Assembly (NCBI GenBank): GCA_002482705.1
Contig: DLGM01000280.1
Coordinates: forward strand, 11,657-17,977
Reading direction: 5' to 3'
DNA: 6,321 nt
Origin: Cyanobacteria bacterium UBA7694
GTDB lineage: Bacteria; Cyanobacteriota; Sericytochromatia; UBA7694
A program made the position numbers and the translations under genes. The notes under the pieces were generated by a model. It searched no databases and had not been told where the DNA came from. It saw nothing but the letters and a program-made list of their open reading frames with translations. Shown here piece after piece: positions 1-6,126 of this stretch (position 1 is the stretch's first letter; every line of letters starts with the position of its first letter).

Positions 1-2434
1 AGGCTGCAGCAAAAGCTTCCGCCTCGCTCACCAGCTCTGTGTCCAGGTACAAACGCAAGGCTCCGCCGCTGCGCTCCCCTTGATAAATGTTACTCGGCTC
101 CAGTTCTGGGCGCACCAGCTCCGCCGCCTGCAAGGCCCGCAAGATGCTGAGGGCCAAGGCCAGAGGCCAAGCATCCTCGGGTTGATAGGTCTGCCAGTGG
201 CGCAAACGTACCTGTAAGCCATATTCCAAGCCGAGGGTGAGTAATAAACCGGCCACCAAGGCACTTCCGAGCGGCATGGCGAGGCTCTGCAATAGGACGG
301 TTGCTCCGATTGCCAGCCCCAGGCTTGCTCCCTGCTGCAGCCGGGTTGTTTTCACCCACAGTGTAGCTGTGTGTTCGCGCGCCTGTCGTGCCACGGGAAG
401 TTCAGCCGGGAGGCGCTGTATGCTGCGGGGGACACCCGTATTGCGTCGGGTATCTGCACGCAGTTGCACACAGGGCAAATCTTGGCCGCGATAGGGTTTA
501 CCGACGCCCCAATCTGTCCAGGCCTGGGCCCGTTCCTGAGCGCGGCGCAACATTTCGGTATTCAGAGCATCCAGGGCGGCCAGTAGCTCTGGGCCCGGCG
601 GACGAGAAAAAATGGCATGGACGTGTCCGGGGCCTTTTTCGAGGCAGCCATCGTCACTGAGCCCATAAAAATGGTGGTGTTTGCGCAAGAAGCGTTCCAG
701 ATCACTCCAGCCCCCTTCTAACTCCGGGACTACGGCCACCACATCCCAGTTATTGGCTACTTTCAGCCCCTGGGTGCCCAAACGCAGGCTGCGCCCGCGA
801 ATTTGGTTAACGCTCACATAGGTGGCCACCCCCGTTAAATCGATCAGGGTATTTAAATTGGAACAATCCCAGCCTTCGGCGAATAGGCCCCGGGTACCCA
901 CCAGACAGTGAATCCACGCTGTTTGTAACCACTCCGTGGCCATGGCCACGGCTTCGGAACTGGTGGCACCGCGCCACAGCACCAGTCCCTCTGTGGGTTC
1001 TGGGACGAGAGGGCAGGGTTTTCCCTGTTGGGCATACCAACGCTCTGCCCGCCATAAAAACTCATCGTGATCGACCGCCAGACTCATCAACCGTTGGCCG
1101 GTGACGAGCACCGGTTTGAGAGCCTGTGTTTCCGGGGTCAGATTTAGCTGCCGCAAGACTCCCACGGCCCCCCCTGCTTCCGGGTCGAGCACGTCTGAAG
1201 CCCGTCCCCCGGCGCCATGGGTGGTTTCAAAGTCGGTTAAAATCAGGGTCCGCAGCTCACTTCCCAAGACCGTGGCTTCATGGCCCACAATCTGTGTGAC
1301 TGCCCGCCGCTTAGCGGCTGACAGGGCCAGGACCCGGTCTACGGCTCCACCACTGTAGCTGAATTGTCCTTGCCGCCAGTTATAACCCAGTTCGCCCAGT
1401 GCGGCCTGCAATTCGGGCCAGAGGGGATGTGCCAGGGGTGCCAATACAGCCGCCCCGTAAGCCCCTAAAAGCAGGACTAAATCTGACAGTTGGAAAGGCT
1501 CCTCCATTTCCGGAAGCCACGGCAGACCGATGGGCGTGAGCCCACGTGCCAACAGGAAACGGACTAAGGCAATGGTGCGGTCCGCATGGCGATCGAGCAG
1601 GCGTTCGCGGGCAATGGGTCGGCCCCGGTTGTCGATCGGTTCAAGCAGCCAGCTTTCGGCCCAGATGGGCAGGGGCTCAAGCCCTGCGGGCGCTGTTTCT
1701 AAAGCGGCCAAGACGTGGTGTAAACGGTCATGGGCCGACGTGACAAATTGGGTTTCCGCTTCCGTGGGGCGCACCAACCAGACCAGATCCTGAAAAGGGG
1801 CCAGATAACCTTGGCGGATTACGGCGGGCACCGGGATCTCCCAATCTACAGCCCCCACTAGGGCCAAGTAGTCGGCCACTTCGGCCCGGTCGACCGGCGG
1901 TGTGGCCGTGAGCCCCAAGACACAGGTATCGGGCTGCAGTTCCAAAAAGGCCGCCACGACCCGTCCCCAGTGGGCCAGTAAATGGTGGCATTCATCCAGA
2001 ATCAGGGTGGTGTAGCCCTGGGCTTGTAACCAAGCGAAACGGGTGTGTACATTGGCGTGGAGTTCCCCGTCCGGGGTCTGGACACTAAAGGCCTGATAGG
2101 TCAGCGATAAGAGGGGCGGCGGTTTTGTAACGGGCTCCATCCAGCTTTCCGGGGGCGGTTCGCTCTCCGCATGGGGATCCATCAGCAGTTCCCCTGCACG
2201 CATGGCCCACTGGCGCTGCAAGGTGGCATTGGGAGAAAGTACCAAGGCGCGTTGCCCGCGCCGCCGGGCAAACTCCAGCCCCAGAATCGTTTTACCTGCC
2301 CCTGGAGGTGCGACCAGATGCAGTCGCTGTTTGCCGTGCGCTTGGGCTTTTTCCAAGGCTATCAAAGCCTGCTGCTGGTAAGGGTGCAGGGTCACGCCAA
2401 GGACATAGTTTTGAAAGGGGTGGGCAAAAGGCAT
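1..2434 (-). CDS. DEAD/DEAH-type superfamily 2 helicase with C-terminal membrane hairpin (partial, 3' end outside window)
   Basis: Seen: an open frame of 811 codons from ATG at 2434 to the left edge, with no stop. An in-frame TAG lies two codons upstream of the ATG, so no longer start is possible. SF2 motifs occur in order: HPYQ near residue 17, Walker A APPGAGKT (42-49), Ia-like LVLSPN (64-69), Walker B DECHH (147-151), TATP (176-179), a RecA2 opening strand LILTDF (397-402), motif V GTRGLFAEGWDC (513-524) and motif VI QIRGRSLR with arginine fingers (544-551). Motif III to motif V spans about 335 residues, so roughly 170 extra residues sit between the lobes. Two hydrophobic stretches (703-719 and 721-736), separated by Met-Pro, suggest a membrane hairpin. 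Known: SF2 proteins are ATP-driven nucleic-acid translocases or remodelers. Inferred: an active ATPase, possibly membrane-tethered; substrate unknown. It resembles DEAD/DEAH helicases of unknown function more than a named enzyme. No methyltransferase or nuclease partner is visible, so a restriction subunit is not supported. Confidence 0.9.
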   Translation of the reverse strand, partial: MPFAHPFQNYVLGVTLHPYQQQALIALEKAQAHGKQRLHLVAPPGAGKTILGLEFARRRGQRALVLSPNATLQRQWAMRAGELLMDPHAESEPPPESWMEPVTKPPPLLSLTYQAFSVQTPDGELHANVHTRFAWLQAQGYTTLILDECHHLLAHWGRVVAAFLELQPDTCVLGLTATPPVDRAEVADYLALVGAVDWEIPVPAVIRQGYLAPFQDLVWLVRPTEAETQFVTSAHDRLHHVLAALETAPAGLEPLPIWAESWLLEPIDNRGRPIARERLLDRHADRTIALVRFLLARGLTPIGLPWLPEMEEPFQLSDLVLLLGAYGAAVLAPLAHPLWPELQAALGELGYNWRQGQFSYSGGAVDRVLALSAAKRRAVTQIVGHEATVLGSELRTLILTDFETTHGAGGRASDVLDPEAGGAVGVLRQLNLTPETQALKPVLVTGQRLMSLAVDHDEFLWRAERWYAQQGKPCPLVPEPTEGLVLWRGATSSEAVAMATEWLQTAWIHCLVGTRGLFAEGWDCSNLNTLIDLTGVATYVSVNQIRGRSLRLGTQGLKVANNWDVVAVVPELEGGWSDLERFLRKHHHFYGLSDDGCLEKGPGHVHAIFSRPPGPELLAALDALNTEMLRRAQERAQAWTDWGVGKPYRGQDLPCVQLRADTRRNTGVPRSIQRLPAELPVARQAREHTATLWVKTTRLQQGASLGLAIGATVLLQSLAMPLGSALVAGLLLTLGLEYGLQVRLRHWQTYQPEDAWPLALALSILRALQAAELVRPELEPSNIYQGERSGGALRLYLDTELVSEAEAFAAA

Positions 2435-2439
2435 TCCCT

Positions 2440-2468
2440 ATTTTACCGTTCTTCTGCATTGAGGTCAT
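2440..2468 (-). promoter_or_regulatory. Candidate sigma70-type promoter of the helicase gene
   Basis: On the minus strand a -10-like TAAAAT (2445-2440) lies 17 bp downstream of a -35-like ATGACC (2468-2463), which shares TGAC with the consensus. Only five bases separate the -10 box from the ATG, so the expected transcription start falls at or within two bases of the start codon. That would leave no room for a Shine-Dalgarno site; the AGGGA before the ATG abuts it and is too close to serve normally. The call rests on motif match and spacing only. Confidence 0.4.
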
Positions 2469-2536
2469 TGAGTCACATTACACATCCCTAGGGCCGGTCA
2501 GTTCTATACAGAGGCCTCATCCTAATATGGTAACTA

Positions 2537-2557
2537 TTGCCTCTAAATAGAGCGCAA
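2537..2557. repeat. Imperfect inverted repeat in the divergent intergenic region
   Basis: Arms TTGC-CTCTA and TAGAG-CGCAA pair over nine base pairs, with one unpaired C at 2553 and a two-base AA centre. As RNA the tight loop would open to four or more bases. The centre, CTCTAAATAGAG, is a near-perfect dyad and could equally be a protein-binding site. It lies between the two divergent start codons; no specific regulator is recognised. Confidence 0.3.
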
Positions 2558-2585
2558 ATATAAGCGTTAGGCGTGATGCAGGTGC

Positions 2586-2605
2586 GGGCAGAAAATCTTC
2601 TGCCC
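2586..2605. repeat. Perfect 8-bp inverted repeat with a 4-base loop
   Basis: GGGCAGAA (2586-2593) and TTCTGCCC (2598-2605) are exact reverse complements around AATC. Read rightwards the hairpin is followed by TTGACTTTG, not a clean T run, so it is a poor intrinsic terminator. It could be an operator dyad or an RNA hairpin in a hemD leader if transcription starts further upstream. Read leftwards it lies upstream of the proposed helicase promoter. Confidence 0.5.
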
Positions 2606-2630
2606 TTGACTTTGTGCAACTACGTTGGAG

Positions 2631-2693
2631 ATGGAAGAATTGACCGGCCCTGCTACGCTCCTGCTGCGCGCAGGCGGGATCTCTGAGCTATAA
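2631..2693 (+). other. Possible 20-codon leader ORF upstream of hemD (uncertain)
   Basis: ATG at 2631 opens a 20-codon frame (starting MEELTGPATLLLRAGG) ending in TAA at 2691-2693, eight bases before the hemD ATG. GGAG lies directly against the ATG, closer than a normal Shine-Dalgarno spacing. It contains no attenuation-type run of one amino acid and overlaps the -10-like box of hemD, so it would be translated only from a more upstream promoter. Chance is a realistic explanation. Confidence 0.15.
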
Positions 2694-2694
2694 T
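2689..2694 (+). promoter_or_regulatory. Consensus -10 box (TATAAT) immediately upstream of hemD
   Basis: A perfect TATAAT ends seven bases before the hemD ATG, which places the predicted transcription start at about 2701-2702, on the start codon. No recognisable -35 hexamer lies 16-18 bp upstream; that region is a GC-rich dyad (CTGCGCGCAG, 2664-2673). No Shine-Dalgarno sequence precedes the ATG. A second, weaker candidate promoter, TTGCCT (2537-2542) with TATAAG (2559-2564) at 16-bp spacing, would give a leader of about 130 bases. Confidence 0.45.
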
Positions 2695-2701
2695 AAAGTC
2701 T

Positions 2702-3445
2702 ATGCCCTTCCCTTCTTTGCGCGTCTTGATTACCCGCCCCTTGGCTCAGGCCCCGGAGCTGGTCAGCGCTTTGCAGGCGCAGGGCCTTGAAACGCTGATT
2801 TGCCCAGCGATTGAGGTTTTCCCCCTGGCATTGACCGGGGTTCAGGAAGCCGATTTACGTGCTCACCTACCCATGACCGATTGGCTGGTATTTACCAGCG
2901 TCAATGGGGTCAAAGCTTGGCAGACACTGCCGGATGCTCTCCGCCAATTCTTGCCCAGCCATTGCCGGGTCGCTGTCACCGGGCCCCGTACCGCCGCCGC
3001 TGCGGTCACAGCCGGGCTCACAGTTGGCCTCTGCCCGGCTGAACATACCGGTCAGGCTTTGGCCGAAGCCCTGCTGGCTTATGCTCCCCAACAGGTCGTT
3101 GCTTTGCGCGCCCAAGATGCGCGCCCCGAGCTGCCCGCCTTGTTAGCGGCGCATCATATCCCCCTGTATGACCTGCCCATTTATACCACACATGCTGTAC
3201 CTATGCCGCCCCGGATTCCACCTGTGGACGTGATTACTTTCACCAGCCCTTCGGCAGTACAAGCCTTTGCTGCTTGGGGCGAGATAGCCCATCAGGCTTT
3301 GGCCCAGGCCAAAATTGCGGTGATTGGCCCGACCACTGCGGTCGCAAGTTTTGAGTCTTTTGGGCGTGTTGACATCCAGGCGGCTCCTTATACCATTCCC
3401 GGCTTGGTGCAGGCCTTGACGCATGCCTATCAGGGGGTGGCGTGA
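2702..3445 (+). CDS. hemD: Uroporphyrinogen-III synthase
   Basis: Cyclises the linear tetrapyrrole hydroxymethylbilane, with inversion of ring D, to uroporphyrinogen III. This is the branch-point precursor of haem, sirohaem, cobalamin and chlorophylls; the enzyme is cytosolic. Seen: 247 residues, the usual length for a single-domain HemD, with the family's two-lobe pattern: RVLITRP near the N-terminus (7-13), DWLVFTSVNGV (60-70), VAVTGPRTAAA near 90-100, a central LPIYTT crossover, VDVITFTSPSAV (175-186) and AVIGPTTA in the second lobe. HemD is poorly conserved, so recognition rests on these TS-motif strands and the domain order. The ATG is the only start: an in-frame TGA lies at 2684-2686. 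No Shine-Dalgarno site precedes it, and a TATAAT box sits just upstream. The next gene starts on the last base of its stop codon. No other haem gene is in the window. Confidence 0.88.
   Translation: MPFPSLRVLITRPLAQAPELVSALQAQGLETLICPAIEVFPLALTGVQEADLRAHLPMTDWLVFTSVNGVKAWQTLPDALRQFLPSHCRVAVTGPRTAAAAVTAGLTVGLCPAEHTGQALAEALLAYAPQQVVALRAQDARPELPALLAAHHIPLYDLPIYTTHAVPMPPRIPPVDVITFTSPSAVQAFAAWGEIAHQALAQAKIAVIGPTTAVASFESFGRVDIQAAPYTIPGLVQALTHAYQGVA
3432..3437 (+). promoter_or_regulatory. Ribosome binding site for the ApaH-like phosphatase
   Basis: AGGGGG within the last codons of hemD lies seven bases before ATG at 3445. This spacing favours the ATG over the in-frame GTG three bases earlier (3442). 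Confidence 0.5.
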
Positions 3446-4098
3446 TGAGAACGCTCTTGATCGGGGATGTACATGGCTGTGCCGATGAGCTGCGGGAGCT
3501 TCTGACCTGGGCACGCCCCACCCGCACCATTTTGGTGGGGGATGTGTTCACCAAGGGCCCTGATCCAGTGGGGGTCTGGCAGTTGATTCAGCAGTACCAG
3601 GCCGAATCGGTGATGGGGAATCACGACGATTGGATTCTGAAAATCGCCGAGGGTCGGGTTCCCGCCAAACCCAAACACCGGGCCATTTATGAACCTATGG
3701 ATGCCCAGGCCCCCGGCTGGCGCGCCTGGGTTGCCGCTCTGCCCTTGTTTTTAGAACTGGAGGATTTTACCGTGGTGCATGCCGGTTTGCACCCCAGTGG
3801 CCGAACCGATTTAACCACCGAAGCGATGGCGCTGTTAATGCGCCGTTATCCCATGGATGAGCCCAATGCCCCCCACTGGCATGAACAGTACACGGCTTCC
3901 AAGGGGGTCATTTTTGGCCATGATGCCAAACAGGGCTTGCTGTACAAAACCCGCGACGGCAAACCCTGGATTATTGGTTTGGATACTGGCTGTGTGTATG
4001 GCCACCGCCTGACCGGGTATTTGCTAGAGGAAGACCAGCTCATTCATGTGCCTGCGGCCCGGATCTACCAGCCGATTGACGCCAATTCCCAAGATTGA
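3445..4098 (+). CDS. ApaH-like PPP-family metallophosphatase
   Basis: A cytosolic calcineurin-like phosphoesterase of 217 residues, nearly all catalytic domain. Seen (numbering from ATG 3445): GDVHG (7-11), GDVFTKGP (32-39), GNHDDW (58-63), HAGLHP (112-117), FGHD (157-160) and GLDTGC (178-183). These supply the expected metal ligands (D8, H10, D33, N59, H112, H159). Known: classical PPP phosphatases have GDxVDRG in the second motif. ApaH and ApaH-like phosphatases replace the second Asp, and the ApaH-like group typically reads KGP, as here; the GLDTGCVYGHRLTG ending is also ApaH-like. Inferred substrates are dinucleoside polyphosphates such as Ap4A, or nucleotide-capped RNA 5' ends; protein dephosphorylation is less likely. 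The gene overlaps the hemD stop in a TGATG junction, implying translational coupling. A GTG at 3442 would add one residue. The last 34 bases overlap a convergent gene. Confidence 0.87.
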   Translation: MRTLLIGDVHGCADELRELLTWARPTRTILVGDVFTKGPDPVGVWQLIQQYQAESVMGNHDDWILKIAEGRVPAKPKHRAIYEPMDAQAPGWRAWVAALPLFLELEDFTVVHAGLHPSGRTDLTTEAMALLMRRYPMDEPNAPHWHEQYTASKGVIFGHDAKQGLLYKTRDGKPWIIGLDTGCVYGHRLTGYLLEEDQLIHVPAARIYQPIDANSQD

Positions 4099-5183
4099 GG
4101 CGGCAGGCGCTCCGGGCGTACGGCTGCGGGCCAAACCACGGTTTCGCCCATTAGGCTGTGTGCCATGTGATGGGCGAGCAGAGGCCCCCACAGCAGCCCC
4201 CGTGCGGCCAATCCACTGAGAACCCACAGATGGGGATAACCCGGTACCGCTCCTGCTACGGGTTCGCGGTCCGGCACAATCACCGTGCGTTGCCCGTGCC
4301 AGATCTGCTGCTCTTGGGCACTTTCCCAATGGGGCACAAGATGGCCGAGGCGGTGGCCAATCCAAGTACGGGCTTCTGCTGCTGATCCAGGTTGTTCAGC
4401 GCGGTAAAAGGTGGCTCCGGCCACCCAGCTACCGTCAGGCAGGGGGGCCAGATGGCCCGAACCGCTGAGAGCAACTTCCACGCCGTTCCAGGCCGGCTGG
4501 TGCAGGATTTGCACCTCCCCGTGCACCTGTGACAGGCGCAATTGGGGAAACCATGTGTTGAGGGCAATCCCTGGGGTCAGTACCAACTGGGCTACGGTCT
4601 CACGGCCCTGTGGCGTTGTGAGCGCCCAGCCGCCGGGTGTGGTGTTAACCGCGAGGTGTTCTGGGGTGATGAAAGTGTGATCCTGTTGTTTTAAGTGGGT
4701 ACTGAGGTGGGTGATCAGGGCTTTCAGATGCACGGTACGGGCCGGGACTGCAAAAGCCTGTTCTGCAGTGAGGCCGGGCCATAAAACTTGGAGTGTGGCG
4801 GCATCGAGGGTTTGCACCTGAGCCAGCAAAGGGTGATCGGGGGACTCACTCCGGGCTTGGGCCAAGGACTGGGCCATACGCTCCCGTCCTTCTGGGTTGG
4901 GGGCCAAACGCAATACTTGGGTGGTGCGCCACAGGTGTTGTGGCCACTGCTGCAGCCAGGTGCAGGTAAAAGCAAAGGCTTCGCCATAACCGGGTTTGGG
5001 GCGTAGCGAACGCCCTGGCAGTGGGTGAACCAGGGCCCCTGGAATGCCGGAAGCGCCCGCTCCCGGTCTGATCGGATCCACAATCAGTAGATCGGTGGCG
5101 GGAAAACCCTGGTGAATGAGGGCCTCAGCCAGACTGAGGCCTGCGAGACCGGCACCGAGAATGGCCAGAGATGGAGAGGGCAT
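4065..5183 (-). CDS. FAD-dependent oxidoreductase of the DAO family, resembling the MnmC C-terminal domain
   Basis: A soluble 372-residue flavoenzyme. Seen: N-terminal dinucleotide-binding GAGLAG (10-15) with an acidic end of strand two (D36), GASGIPGALVHP (43-54), HGEV (221-224), GATFYR (256-261) and a C-terminal FAD-contacting block from PDREPVAG (304-311) to SGLAARGLLWGP. Known: the same order, including GASGN..G.LYP, G.(S/T)YHRG, RDHLP..G and LGSRGL..AP, is seen in the FAD domain of MnmC, which removes the carboxymethyl group from cmnm5(s2)U34 in tRNA. The methyltransferase domain of bifunctional MnmC is absent. Inferred: either a standalone MnmC(o)-like tRNA-modifying enzyme or a related amine/amino-acid oxidase; the substrate is not certain. 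Start at ATG 5183, preceded by a good Shine-Dalgarno site. It follows the lipoprotein phosphatase by 55 bp on the same strand, and its 3' end overlaps the opposing phosphatase gene. Confidence 0.85.
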   Translation of the reverse strand: MPSPSLAILGAGLAGLSLAEALIHQGFPATDLLIVDPIRPGAGASGIPGALVHPLPGRSLRPKPGYGEAFAFTCTWLQQWPQHLWRTTQVLRLAPNPEGRERMAQSLAQARSESPDHPLLAQVQTLDAATLQVLWPGLTAEQAFAVPARTVHLKALITHLSTHLKQQDHTFITPEHLAVNTTPGGWALTTPQGRETVAQLVLTPGIALNTWFPQLRLSQVHGEVQILHQPAWNGVEVALSGSGHLAPLPDGSWVAGATFYRAEQPGSAAEARTWIGHRLGHLVPHWESAQEQQIWHGQRTVIVPDREPVAGAVPGYPHLWVLSGLAARGLLWGPLLAHHMAHSLMGETVVWPAAVRPERLPPQSWELASIGW

Positions 5184-5189
5184 ACGGCT

Positions 5190-5194
5190 TCCTC
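5190..5194 (-). promoter_or_regulatory. Ribosome binding site of the FAD oxidoreductase
   Basis: GAGGA on the minus strand, six bases before the ATG at 5183, is the clearest Shine-Dalgarno site in the window. The 55-bp gap (5184-5238) also has an AT-rich stretch but no convincing promoter or terminator, so co-transcription with the upstream gene is plausible. Confidence 0.6.
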
Positions 5195-5238
5195 AGAAGT
5201 TGATAGTTTTAAGTATGCGCTAAGCGGTTGGGGAATGC

Positions 5239-6126
5239 CTATGAAATGACGCGCAGTTGATCGCCGATCATTTCGAGCACCTGGACTGGGCCACCATAGG
5301 CTTTGGCCATGCCGACATCAATGCGCCAGACCTTGCCATCACAGGCTTGGGTGACCTGGGTTTGGACGGAATGGCCAACAATCATGCGTTTGGCACCCAA
5401 TTGGTTGAGGGTTTGGGTGAGGAAAGCGCAGTTGGGGGCTTGGCCCGGATCGGAATAAATGCGCGTCCAGAGGGGGCCCTGTTCGTCGGTTAAGATTGCT
5501 GGGATCGGGGTGGTTTCGGCTCTGAGCCAAGCTTGGGATTCGGTATTCATGCGCTCTAAACCGTAGGTGGCGTGGGTGGGCAGTAAGCCGCCATGGACAA
5601 ATAAATTGCCCTCTAGCTGCATGACTATCGGACGCTCGGCCAGTTTGCGGGCATAAGGGCCGCCAGGTTTAAAGGCGGCGGCCCGGGCGCGGGCAAAGGG
5701 TGGAATATTGGCAAGGGTTGGATCCTGTACATTCAGGCCGGTGAGCGCAGAGAAACTATCAAAACCTTGGGCTGTGACATACCGGAAGTCGAGGGCTGCA
5801 TTCATGATTTCATGGTTGCCATTGAGGATATGTACTGCTCCTCCAGTGGCTTTTGCTTCTTTTTGAAGCCGTTCCAAAAGGGTTAAAATCGCCACTTCAT
5901 CGTCACCGCGATCGAGCTGATCCCCGGTTTGTACCAGGACCAGTTTGCCACCGATCCAGCGGTCTTGGGTGTCGATGGCTCCGGCTAAACGCAGCGCGGC
6001 CCGGGTGGCGGCTAAATCCCCGTGTACATCGCCTATGGCCACAATCCGGGCCGGGGTCTGAGGGGCGGCCTGAGGAGCTTGGGCGCAAGCTCCGAGGATC
6101 AAACAACCGACAATCAGTTTGCGCAT
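5239..6126 (-). CDS. Shewanella-like PPP-family phosphatase, predicted lipoprotein
   Basis: A 295-residue calcineurin-like metallophosphatase. Seen (numbering from ATG 6126): signal MRKLIVGCLILGAC with lipobox LGAC (C14 as the lipidation site), a Pro/Ala/Gln linker to about 26, then GDVHGD (32-37), GDQLDRGDDE (68-77), NGNHE (102-106), HGG (178-180), GPLWTR (216-221) and VGHS (249-252). All PPP metal ligands and the catalytic histidine are present. Known: GDxxDRGDDE and GPLW(Y)R are typical of Shewanella-like phosphatases, several of which are secreted and act on phospho-proteins or small phosphate esters. Inferred: anchored in the envelope facing the periplasm; with Ala at +2, outer-membrane sorting is likely. 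An ATG at 6177 would add 17 residues but would bury the signal peptide and overlap the upstream gene, so 6126 is chosen. The start shares one base with the stop of the beta-barrel gene (TAATG), with no Shine-Dalgarno site, suggesting coupled translation. Substrate unknown. Confidence 0.88.
   Translation of the reverse strand: MRKLIVGCLILGACAQAPQAAPQTPARIVAIGDVHGDLAATRAALRLAGAIDTQDRWIGGKLVLVQTGDQLDRGDDEVAILTLLERLQKEAKATGGAVHILNGNHEIMNAALDFRYVTAQGFDSFSALTGLNVQDPTLANIPPFARARAAAFKPGGPYARKLAERPIVMQLEGNLFVHGGLLPTHATYGLERMNTESQAWLRAETTPIPAILTDEQGPLWTRIYSDPGQAPNCAFLTQTLNQLGAKRMIVGHSVQTQVTQACDGKVWRIDVGMAKAYGGPVQVLEMIGDQLRVIS

Noticed and set aside
1..2434. Helicase as a restriction (HsdR/Res) subunit
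   Set aside because: No nuclease motif is visible in the translated part and no methyltransferase or specificity gene lies in the window.
2171..2491. 106-codon plus-strand frame over the helicase start
   Set aside because: It lies opposite the conserved Walker A region of the helicase and shows no recognisable domain; a shadow frame.
2586..2605. Intrinsic terminator
   Set aside because: The stem is good, but no U-rich tract follows on either strand and it lies between divergent gene starts, where no transcript is expected to end.
3442..3444. GTG as start of the ApaH-like phosphatase
   Set aside because: The adjacent ATG has better Shine-Dalgarno spacing and forms the common TGATG overlap; the difference is one residue.
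3143..3514. 123-codon minus-strand frame over hemD and the phosphatase start
   Set aside because: Antisense to two well-supported genes, with low-complexity basic composition and no family resemblance.
4724..5083. 119-codon minus-strand frame inside the FAD oxidoreductase
   Set aside because: Alternative frame of a gene whose FAD motifs are intact in the other frame.
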